Position numbers and translations under genes: made by a program
Part shown: positions 1-6,220 of the stretch, one piece after another
Position numbering within the stretch: position 1 is the first letter of the stretch
How the letters are laid out: each line of letters begins with the position of its first letter
From: an uncultured Collinsella sp.
GTDB taxonomy: Bacteria; Actinomycetota; Coriobacteriia; Coriobacteriales; Coriobacteriaceae
Reading direction: 5' to 3'
NCBI GenBank assembly: GCA_958446785.1
Contig: CAUCXP010000089.1
Location: forward strand, 1 to 6,572
DNA: 6,572 nt
The notes under the pieces: generated by a model
Told to the model about the DNA's origin: nothing
Database searches by the model: none
Seen by the model: the letters and a program-made list of their open reading frames with translations, nothing else

Positions 1-1
1 C

Positions 2-3000
2 GTCGAGGGCATCAAGGATCGTATGGTCGCTGCCGCACGCGAGGCCGCGCCCGCCGTGGTGGACGCCGCGCAGAAGGCCGCGACCGCGGCTGCCGAGAAA
101 GTTGCCGAGGCAGTTGCCGATGCCAAGAACGCGGCAGGGGAGACGCTCACCGCTGACGCAGCCACGCCCAACGTTGCCGAGTCCGTAACCGCCACCGCCG
201 CCCACGCCCCCGAAGGCGCGATCTTCAACCCCGAGGCCGCCCGCGGCAACCTGCACCTGGGCATCGACGTGGGCTCCACCACCGTCAAGCTTGCCGTGCT
301 CAACGATGACAACCAGATCGTCTACGCCAAGTACCAGCGCCACCACACCGACGTCCGTGCCTGCGCCCGCGATCTGTTCGAGGGCGCCGCGACTGTGCTG
401 CCGACGGCCCAGATGACCTGCGCCATCACCGGCTCGGGCGGTCTGCTGCTGTCCCAGTGGCTCGACTTGGAGTTTGTCCAGGAGGTCATCGCCAGCAAAC
501 GCGCCGTCGAGACCCTTATCCCGGCCACCGATGTCGCCATCGAGCTGGGCGGTGAGGACGCCAAGATCATCTACTTTGACAACGGCATCGAGCAGCGCAT
601 GAACGGCACCTGCGCCGGCGGCACGGGCGCGTTCATCGATCAGATGGCCACTCTGCTGCACACCGACGCGAGCGGCCTCAACGAGCTCGCGGCCAACGCC
701 ACCACCATCTATCCCATCGCCAGCCGTTGCGGCGTCTTTGCCAAGACCGACGTGCAGCCGCTCCTCAACGAGGGCGCCCGCCCCGAGGACGTCGCCGCTT
801 CCATCTTCCAGGCCGTCGTGACCCAGACCATCTCGGGCCTGGCGTGCGGCCGTCCCATTCGCGGTAACGTCGCCTTCCTGGGCGGCCCGCTGCAGTATCT
901 CTCCGAGTTGCGCCACCGCTTCTACCTCACGCTCAACCTGGACGAGGAGCACCGCATTGTGCCCCAAAACGCCCACCTGTTTGTGGCGAGCGGCGCTGCC
1001 ATGGCGCACGAGTCCAACAAGCTCAGCACGTTCCCGCAGCTTATCGAGGCCATCGACAGCCTGGGTGACACGCAGGGTGCCGAGGTCGAGCGCCTGGATC
1101 CGCTCTTTGCCACCGACGAGGACTTTGCCGAGTTCAAGAACCGCCACGACCAGGAAGTCGTCCCCAAGGGTAAGCTCGACGGCTACACCGGCCGTGTGTT
1201 CATCGGCATCGACGCCGGCTCCACCACCATGAAGGCCGCGCTCGTGGGCGAGGACGGCCAGCTGTTGCACACCTGGTACGGCAACAACAACGGCGACATC
1301 CTGGGCACGGCCAAGGTCATCATGGCCGATTTCTACAATCACATCCCTGCCGGCTGCACCATCGGCCACGTGACCACCACGGGCTACGGCGAGGCGCTGC
1401 TCATCGAGGCCCTCAAGGCCGATTCCGGCGAGATCGAGACCGTCGCGCACCTGCGCGGCGCCAAGGCATTCCTGCCCGGTGTCGAGTTTATCCTGGACAT
1501 CGGCGGCCAGGACATGAAGTGCCTGCGCGTGAAGGACGGCGTCATCGAGCACATTATGCTCAACGAGGCCTGCTCATCGGGCTGCGGCAGCTTTATCGAG
1601 AGCTTCGCCGTGTCCATGAACATGGACGTGCGCGCGTTCGCCGATGCCGCCATCCATGCCAAGGCCCCGGTCGATTTGGGCAGCCGCTGCACGGTCTTTA
1701 TGAACTCGCGCGTCAAGCAGGCGCAAAAGGAAGGTGCCACGGTGGGCGACATCGCGGCCGGCCTGTCCTATTCCGTCATCAAGAATGCCCTGTTCAAGGT
1801 CATTAAGCTGCGCGACCCCAAGGAGATCGGCAGCCAGGTGATCGTTCAGGGTGGCACCTTTATGTCCGATGCCACGCTGCGCGCATTTGAGCAGCTCACC
1901 GGCGTGCACGCCGTGCGTCCCGACATCGCCGGCTGCATGGGTGCTTACGGTGCGGCCCTGCTCGCCCGCGACCGCGCCGGCGCCGACGGCACCTCGACCA
2001 TCCTTTCTGCCGAGGACATCGCGCACCTCACCGTGACGCAAAAACACGTCCGCTGCGGCCGTTGCTCCAACAACTGCCAGCTCACCGTCAACGATTTTGG
2101 CGGCGGCAGGCGTTTCATTACCGGTAACCGCTGCGAGAAGGGTGCCGGCCACAAAAAGCAAAAAACCGAGGCTCCTAACCTCTTTAAAAAGAAAAACGAG
2201 CTGCTCTTTAACCGCGAGGTGCTGAGCCCCGACGAGGCCCCGCGCGGCACCGTGGGTATCCCGCGCGCACTCAATATGTACGAGAACTACCCCTTCTGGC
2301 ATGCGTTCTTTACGCGCCTGGGCTTTAGCGTGCAGCTGTCCGACCAGTCGAGCAAGAAGACCTACCAGGCGGGCATCGAGTCCATGCCGTCCGAGAGCGT
2401 GTGCTATCCGGCAAAGATGAGCCACGGCCATGTGATGAACCTTATCGACCGCGATGTCGACTTCATCTGGATGCCGTGCGTGCGCTGGGAGCGCAAGGAG
2501 GATCCGACGGCTGGCAACTGCTATAACTGCCCCATCGTCATGAGCTACCCCACGGCGTTGGCACTCAACATCGACGAGATCCGCGAGCAGAACATCGAGT
2601 TCCTGTATCCGTTTGTGCCGTATCACGACAAGACCGAGCTCAAGCGCCGTCTGTACCAGGTGCTCGCCGTCGACCGTGTGGCCGATGCGCAAGCTGGTCG
2701 CGGTCGCGTGCGTGGGCCCAAGATCACGCGCTCCGAGGTCGATGCCGCTGTCAACGCTGCCTTTGAGGCCGATGCGCGTTTCCATGAGGACATCCAGACC
2801 ATGGGCGAGGAGGCTCTTAAGTGGGTCGAGGACCACGGTGGCCACGGCATTGTGCTCGCCGGCCGCCCCTACCATAACGACCCCGAGATCAACCACGCCC
2901 TGCCCGAGCTTATCTCGAGCTTTGGCTTTGCGGTCTTTACCGAGGATTCGCTTGCGCACCTGGTGAAGCCCGAGCGCCCGATTCGCGTCGTCGACCAGTG

Positions 3001-4780
3001 GATGTACCACAGCCGCCTGTACGCCGTCGCCCGTTTTGTGACGATGCGCAACGACCTGGATCTGATCCAGCTCAATTCGTTCGGCTGCGGCCTGGATGCT
3101 CTGACCACCGACCAGGTGCAGGAAATCCTGGAGGCCAGCGGCAAGATCTACACCGTGCTCAAGATCGACGAGGTGTCCAACCTGGGCGCCGCGCGCATCC
3201 GCATCCGCTCGCTCATGGCGGCGCTCAAGGACCAGGAGGCCGAGCGCTTGGCCGAGGCCACGGCTGCGGGCGAGGTCTTTGAGCAGGGCGATGCCGCGCC
3301 GGTGGCGCCCTCCACGGATGCCCCCGCGTTCGCAAGCCGTAAGTACACTTTCGTGGCGCAGCGCGAGAGTGCTTCGACCGCGTGGCCCAAGGTGCCCTTT
3401 ACCGAGCAGATGCGCGACGAGGGCTACACCATCCTGTGCCCGCAGATGGCGCCGATTCACTTTGACCTGGTCAAAGAGGTGTTCCGCGGTGCCGGCTACA
3501 ACTTGGAGCTGCTGCCCTCGACCGATCACGACGCCGTCGAGGCCGGCCTGCGCTACGTGAACAACGACATCTGCTATCCGTCGATCCTGGTGACGGGCCA
3601 GATCATGGAGGCCATCGAGAGCGGTCGGTACGACCTGTCCAAGACGGCCGTGGTTATCAGCCAGACTGGCGGCGGCTGCCGTGCCACCAACTACATCGCG
3701 CTCATCCGCAAGGCCCTGCGCGAGAGCGGCCACCCCGAGATCCCGGTGATCTCGCTTTCGGCCGTGGCACTCGGCGAGGACAACCCCGGCTTTAAGATTA
3801 CGCCGGCGCTGCTTAAGCAGGCCGTGTACGCGGTGCTCTTTGGTGACGTGATGATGCAGATGCTCTACCGCTGCCGCCCGTACGAGGCCACGCCCGGTGC
3901 CGCCAACGCGCTCTACGAGGAGTACATGGCGCGTGCCCGCAAGCTGGCGCCCAAGTTTAACCGTCACAACTACACCAAGTTGTGCCGCGAGGCCATCCGC
4001 GCGTTCGACACCATGCCGCTCGTGGGCGAGGGCACCAAGCCGCGCGTGGGCGTGGTCGGTGAGATCTTGGTCAAGTTCCATCCCACGGCCAACAACCATG
4101 TGGTCGACGTGATCGAGCGCGAGGGCTGCGAGGCCGTGGTACCGGGCCTGCTCGACTTCTTCCTGTACTCCATGAGCAACGCCGAGCTGCAGAAAGACGA
4201 GCTGGGAAGTTCTGCCACTACGCGCGCGGGCATGCAAGCGCTTATTAAGCTCGTGGACTGGATGCGTACGCCGGTGGAGGAGCTGCTCGAAAAGTCCGAG
4301 CGCTTTGAGGTACCCGAGCGCATCGGCACCATGGCGGACAAGGCCCGCACGGTGCTTTCGGTGTGCAACAACATGGGCGAGGGCTGGTTGCTCACGGCCG
4401 AGATGCTCGACCTGATTGATCACGGCGCGCCCAACATCATCTGCACGCAGCCCTTCGCGTGCCTGCCCAACCACGTGGTGGGCAAGGCCGTGATCAAGGA
4501 GCTGCGCCGCCAGCACCCCGAGAGCAACATCGTCGCGGTGGACTACGACCCCGGCGCGTCCGAGGTCAACCAGCTCAACCGCATTAAGCTCATGATCAGC
4601 GTGGCCAAGGAAAACATGCGCGCCGGCAAGGGCTTTAAGCTCGAGAAGGTGGCGCCGCTCGCGATGGACGAGGTCACCGGCCAGATGCGTGCCCACGATG
4701 GCTGCGTGAGCTGCGGACCGGCCAGCGAGGAGGCCGTGGCATCGGTCGCCGAGCGTCTGGGGCGCGGCATTAAGAAGTAG
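2..4780 (+). CDS. Fused acyl-CoA dehydratase activase / 2-hydroxyacyl-CoA dehydratase-like protein (two activase domains + DUF2229 + HgdAB-like), 5' end open
   Basis: Residues are numbered from the ATG at 23. Domain order: Ala-rich helical extension (1-75); ASKHA ATPase 1 (about 77-330: GIDVGSTT at 80-87, ELGGEDAK at 174-181, GG at 287-288, cysteines C197 and C236); ATPase 2 (about 392-650: GIDAGSTT at 395-402, DIGGQDMK at 492-499, GG at 610-611, C517 and C556); cysteine knuckle C678, C681, C685, C704; DUF2229-like lobe (about 743-1068, C794, C819, C833, C836, C1022); Ala/Pro linker (about 1075-1108); HgdA/B-like lobe (about 1135-1535, C1139, C1184, C1219, C1474, C1480); terminal CxxC at 1561-1564. 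In this family an activase hydrolyses ATP to push one electron at very low potential into a cluster-bearing dehydratase or reductase acting on an acyl-CoA; the protein is expected to be cytoplasmic and oxygen-sensitive. The actual substrate is unknown. The frame is open to the left edge and the in-frame codons before 23 read V-E-G-I-K-D-R, continuing the helix, so the true start is probably upstream; an AAGGA at 14-18 leaves ATG 23 possible. The stop is TAG at 4778-4780. The family and architecture are firm; the reaction is not. Confidence 0.93.
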   Translation, partial: VEGIKDRMVAAAREAAPAVVDAAQKAATAAAEKVAEAVADAKNAAGETLTADAATPNVAESVTATAAHAPEGAIFNPEAARGNLHLGIDVGSTTVKLAVLNDDNQIVYAKYQRHHTDVRACARDLFEGAATVLPTAQMTCAITGSGGLLLSQWLDLEFVQEVIASKRAVETLIPATDVAIELGGEDAKIIYFDNGIEQRMNGTCAGGTGAFIDQMATLLHTDASGLNELAANATTIYPIASRCGVFAKTDVQPLLNEGARPEDVAASIFQAVVTQTISGLACGRPIRGNVAFLGGPLQYLSELRHRFYLTLNLDEEHRIVPQNAHLFVASGAAMAHESNKLSTFPQLIEAIDSLGDTQGAEVERLDPLFATDEDFAEFKNRHDQEVVPKGKLDGYTGRVFIGIDAGSTTMKAALVGEDGQLLHTWYGNNNGDILGTAKVIMADFYNHIPAGCTIGHVTTTGYGEALLIEALKADSGEIETVAHLRGAKAFLPGVEFILDIGGQDMKCLRVKDGVIEHIMLNEACSSGCGSFIESFAVSMNMDVRAFADAAIHAKAPVDLGSRCTVFMNSRVKQAQKEGATVGDIAAGLSYSVIKNALFKVIKLRDPKEIGSQVIVQGGTFMSDATLRAFEQLTGVHAVRPDIAGCMGAYGAALLARDRAGADGTSTILSAEDIAHLTVTQKHVRCGRCSNNCQLTVNDFGGGRRFITGNRCEKGAGHKKQKTEAPNLFKKKNELLFNREVLSPDEAPRGTVGIPRALNMYENYPFWHAFFTRLGFSVQLSDQSSKKTYQAGIESMPSESVCYPAKMSHGHVMNLIDRDVDFIWMPCVRWERKEDPTAGNCYNCPIVMSYPTALALNIDEIREQNIEFLYPFVPYHDKTELKRRLYQVLAVDRVADAQAGRGRVRGPKITRSEVDAAVNAAFEADARFHEDIQTMGEEALKWVEDHGGHGIVLAGRPYHNDPEINHALPELISSFGFAVFTEDSLAHLVKPERPIRVVDQWMYHSRLYAVARFVTMRNDLDLIQLNSFGCGLDALTTDQVQEILEASGKIYTVLKIDEVSNLGAARIRIRSLMAALKDQEAERLAEATAAGEVFEQGDAAPVAPSTDAPAFASRKYTFVAQRESASTAWPKVPFTEQMRDEGYTILCPQMAPIHFDLVKEVFRGAGYNLELLPSTDHDAVEAGLRYVNNDICYPSILVTGQIMEAIESGRYDLSKTAVVISQTGGGCRATNYIALIRKALRESGHPEIPVISLSAVALGEDNPGFKITPALLKQAVYAVLFGDVMMQMLYRCRPYEATPGAANALYEEYMARARKLAPKFNRHNYTKLCREAIRAFDTMPLVGEGTKPRVGVVGEILVKFHPTANNHVVDVIEREGCEAVVPGLLDFFLYSMSNAELQKDELGSSATTRAGMQALIKLVDWMRTPVEELLEKSERFEVPERIGTMADKARTVLSVCNNMGEGWLLTAEMLDLIDHGAPNIICTQPFACLPNHVVGKAVIKELRRQHPESNIVAVDYDPGASEVNQLNRIKLMISVAKENMRAGKGFKLEKVAPLAMDEVTGQMRAHDGCVSCGPASEEAVASVAERLGRGIKK

Positions 4781-4808
4781 ACGGCCTGCTTTGGGCTAGA
4801 TATGGGGC

Positions 4809-4845
4809 AAACGGGTGGTAGCCGTACCGGCTATCACCCGTTTTT
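4809..4845 (+). terminator. Rho-independent terminator of the giant gene
   Basis: A 15-bp stem (left arm 4809-4823, right arm 4829-4843) closes a five-base GTACC loop. All pairs are Watson-Crick except one G-U (G4818 with T4834). The AAA foot of the stem pairs with the first three of five consecutive Ts (4841-4845). It starts 28 bases after the TAG stop of the giant gene. This is a textbook intrinsic terminator and should separate transcription of the giant gene from the downstream dehydrogenase gene. Confidence 0.92.
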
Positions 4846-4861
4846 GCTGGACATGGAACCC

Positions 4862-4870
4862 TGAGATAAT
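4862..4870 (+). promoter_or_regulatory. Candidate extended -10 promoter for the dehydrogenase gene
   Basis: TGA followed by GATAAT fits the TGn + TATAAT extended -10 pattern (five of six matches in the hexamer). The best upstream -35 is poor (TTGCTG at 4844-4849, 15-base spacing), which an extended -10 can tolerate. It lies just after the terminator. Transcription would start near 4877, giving a leader of about 114 bases that contains the foldable elements at 4891-4984. An alternative is TTGCGG (4939-4944), 17 bases, TATGGA (4962-4967), which would shorten the leader and remove those folds. Neither is proven. Confidence 0.35.
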
Positions 4871-4932
4871 GAACAGGTGTTGCCGCTCGCCGCAAATTAC
4901 TGTCCGTTTATAGAACCTATGCCCGGCGTGCA

Positions 4933-4984
4933 GTCCTCTTGCGGTTGAATAAATACACATCTATGGAATTACGCAAGAGAGGAC
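4933..4984 (+). promoter_or_regulatory. Leader hairpin that buries the dehydrogenase ribosome binding site
   Basis: Left arm 4933-4943 (GTCCTCTTGCG) pairs with right arm 4972-4984: six pairs (4938-4943 with 4972-4977), a two-base AG bulge (4978-4979), then five pairs (4933-4937 with 4980-4984). The 28-base loop is AT-rich. The right arm contains the whole GAGAGGA Shine-Dalgarno (4977-4983), which sits seven bases before the ATG at 4991, so folding would block ribosome entry. A copy of CGCAA at 4891-4895, plus ACTG at 4899-4902, can instead pair with 4931-4934 and 4939-4943 and free the site. Alternatively, as DNA, CTCTTGCG (4936-4943) and CGCAAGAG (4972-4979) form an inverted repeat that could be a dimeric repressor operator. 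The pairing is seen directly; the regulatory role is inferred. Confidence 0.45.
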
Positions 4985-4990
4985 CGTTCC

Positions 4991-5950
4991 ATGAGCTACA
5001 AGACCGTTTGTGTTGCCGGTGGCGGCGTGTTGGGAAGCCAGATTGCCTTTCAGGCTGCCTACTGCGGCTTTGATGTAACGATTTGGCTGCGCAGCGAGGG
5101 TAGCATCGGCCGCACCCAGCCCAAGATCGATCACGTGCGCAAGGAGTACATCGCTGCTATCGAGGGCATGGCGGACGGCACGGGCGAGTGGTGTGCCGGT
5201 ATCGCCGATAGCGGCAAGCCCTTCGACAAGGAGGCGGCGCTCGCTGCCGTTGAGCGCGCCTACTCCACGCTCAAGCTGGAGCTCGATCTTGCCAAGGCCG
5301 TGGCCGACGCCGGCCTGGTCATCGAGTCTATGGCCGAGGACACCCAGGCAAAGATCGACTTCTACAAGAAGCTCGCCCCGGTTCTACCGCAAAAGACCGT
5401 CATCGTTACCAACTCTTCCACGCTGCTGCCGAGCACCTTTGCCAAGTACACCGGCCGCCCCGAGAAGTACTTGTCGCTGCACTTTGCCAACTCCATCTGG
5501 AAGAACAACATGACCGAGGTCATGGCGCAGGACCAGACCGACAAACGCTACTTCGACGAGCTCGTCGACTTTGCCAACGACATCCGCATGCTGGCGCTGC
5601 CCGTCAACAAGGAAAAGAACGGCTACCTGCTCAATTCCATGCTGGTGCCGTGGCTGCTTTCGGGCCTTGACCTGTATGTCTCGGGCGTGAGCGATCCCAA
5701 GAGCATCGACCTCGCGTGGACGCGTGGCACCGGTGCCCCCAAGGGTCCGTTTCGCGTATTCGACACGGTGGGAATCCAGACGGCCTACAACATCGTCATG
5801 CAGTATCAGAAGGTGCCGGGCTTGGTGAGCCCGCTGCTCAAAAAAATGATGATGCCCTACAACTTTAAGGCTATGGCGTCCGTCCTCAAGAAAATGCTCG
5901 ACGAAGGCAAGCTGGGCGAAAGCTCGGGCGAGGGCTTCTTTACGTACTAA
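4991..5950 (+). CDS. 3-hydroxyacyl-CoA dehydrogenase (NAD-dependent, FadB/Hbd family)
   Basis: A 319-residue, stand-alone, cytoplasmic enzyme expected to interconvert a (3S)-3-hydroxyacyl-CoA and the 3-oxoacyl-CoA with NAD(H). The N-terminal Rossmann domain starts with a GxGxxG loop (G10, G12, G15). The catalytic set aligns with the human enzyme (S137, H158, E170, N208) with near-identical spacing: S143 in TNSSTL, H164 in LHFAN, E176 in MTEVM, N215 in LLNSML. The C-terminal domain keeps the GAPKGPFRVFDTVG stretch (248-261) and the usual GEGFFTY ending. It is about 35 residues longer than clostridial 3-hydroxybutyryl-CoA dehydrogenase; the extra length appears to lie around residues 55-95. The ATG at 4991 is supported by GAGAGGA at 4977-4983. 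The gene is preceded by a terminator and its own leader, so it is probably transcribed alone. Chain-length preference (hydroxybutyryl or longer) cannot be told, and a different hydroxyacyl-CoA substrate is possible. No clear terminator follows. Confidence 0.92.
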   Translation: MSYKTVCVAGGGVLGSQIAFQAAYCGFDVTIWLRSEGSIGRTQPKIDHVRKEYIAAIEGMADGTGEWCAGIADSGKPFDKEAALAAVERAYSTLKLELDLAKAVADAGLVIESMAEDTQAKIDFYKKLAPVLPQKTVIVTNSSTLLPSTFAKYTGRPEKYLSLHFANSIWKNNMTEVMAQDQTDKRYFDELVDFANDIRMLALPVNKEKNGYLLNSMLVPWLLSGLDLYVSGVSDPKSIDLAWTRGTGAPKGPFRVFDTVGIQTAYNIVMQYQKVPGLVSPLLKKMMMPYNFKAMASVLKKMLDEGKLGESSGEGFFTY

Positions 5951-6037
5951 AAATGATCTCTTGGGGGTGGAAGCGTTGGGGATCTACGGTAGTATGCGAC
6001 AAAATCTGAATTGATCGGGCAAGAGCTGTAGCGCGCG

Positions 6038-6066
6038 TTGACGTTTGACCAATGGAGCGCAAAAAT
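6038..6066 (+). promoter_or_regulatory. Weak promoter-like boxes upstream of the 3' small genes
   Basis: TTGACG (6038-6043, five of six matches to TTGACA) is followed after 17 bases by AAAAAT (6061-6066, four of six matches to TATAAT). Transcription from here would give a leader of about 110 bases before the mini-ORF at 6181. The overlapping TTGACC at 6045-6050 has no matching -10. This is a pattern match only. Confidence 0.2.
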
Positions 6067-6102
6067 GCACCGTTCGCCGATATTCCTCTCGCGAGTGGTT
6101 GC

Positions 6103-6129
6103 CATATGGTTTGATGTTGGAAACATATG
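6103..6129. repeat. Imperfect inverted repeat, possible operator
   Basis: CATATGGTTT (6103-6112) and AAACATATG (6121-6129) form a nine-pair stem with one bulged G around an eight-base spacer (6113-6120). Each arm also holds the self-palindrome CATATG. A weak -35-like TTGCCA (6099-6104) abuts the left arm and the right arm could act as a poor -10, so a protein bound here would cover a promoter. There is no T-run, so it is not an intrinsic terminator. It lies 51 bases before the Shine-Dalgarno-equipped ATG at 6181. Confidence 0.35.
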
Positions 6130-6167
6130 ACTGCCGCCGGGCTGCGGGTGACGTTTGCTCTGATATC

Positions 6168-6173
6168 GGAGGT
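6168..6173 (+). promoter_or_regulatory. Strong Shine-Dalgarno of the mini-ORF
   Basis: GGAGGT, seven bases before the ATG at 6181, is nearly the ideal anti-16S complement and the best ribosome binding site in the window. It belongs to the mini-ORF and not to the larger ORF at 6221, for which no comparable site exists. Confidence 0.7.
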
Positions 6174-6180
6174 ACCAAGT

Positions 6181-6219
6181 ATGTTTCACGCTCCGTTAAA
6201 CAAGTATCGGGCTGGTTAA
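6181..6219 (+). CDS. 12-codon mini-ORF (leader peptide or frameshifted gene start)
   Basis: Reads MFHAPLNKYRAG then TAA (6217-6219), with GGAGGT seven bases upstream. The next ATG (6221) begins after a single T, in the +1 frame. Two readings fit. It may be a leader peptide whose termination lets ribosomes restart on the downstream gene, which lacks its own Shine-Dalgarno. Or it may be the true N-terminus of the downstream protein, separated from it by a one-base indel or sequencing error; a basic N-terminus ahead of the hydrophobic segment would look normal for an exported or anchored protein. The peptide resembles no known attenuator: it has no run of a single regulatory amino acid. Confidence 0.45.
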   Translation: MFHAPLNKYRAG

Positions 6220-6220
6220 T

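Larger units (their letters stand above)
5951..6167. other. Non-coding spacer, AT-richer
   Basis: Between the dehydrogenase stop and the Shine-Dalgarno at 6168 I see no credible gene on either strand. Open frames here give low-complexity or unrelated-looking peptides without ribosome binding sites. It contains a G-rich patch (5961-5981), promoter-like boxes (6038-6066) and the inverted repeat (6103-6129). No intrinsic terminator for the dehydrogenase gene is evident. Confidence 0.5.

Noticed and set aside
3279..3560. Alternative plus-frame ORFs inside the giant gene, such as this one
   Set aside because: Arg/Pro/Ser/Ala-rich peptides typical of the wrong frame of GC-rich coding DNA, with the true frame clearly supported.
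1574..4696. A 1,040-codon open frame on the minus strand inside the giant gene
   Set aside because: Its codons are in exact register with the plus-strand codons, so a stop could arise only from plus-strand TTA, CTA or TCA codons. The high-GC gene uses none of these between 1577 and 4696, and the first one met (the TCA for S518) is what closes the frame. The peptide is His/Leu/Val/Arg/Ala-rich with no domain, while the plus strand has full family motifs.
5961..5981. G-rich patch as a G-quadruplex
   Set aside because: Only two runs exceed three Gs; at most a weak two-layer structure could form.
5951..6030. Intrinsic terminator for the dehydrogenase gene
   Set aside because: No GC-rich stem followed by a T-run could be found here by eye; termination may be Rho-dependent or lie further downstream.
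5947..6189. Minus-strand frames in the 3' spacer
   Set aside because: They have no ribosome binding site, no recognisable motif and overlap one another; composition is that of non-coding sequence.
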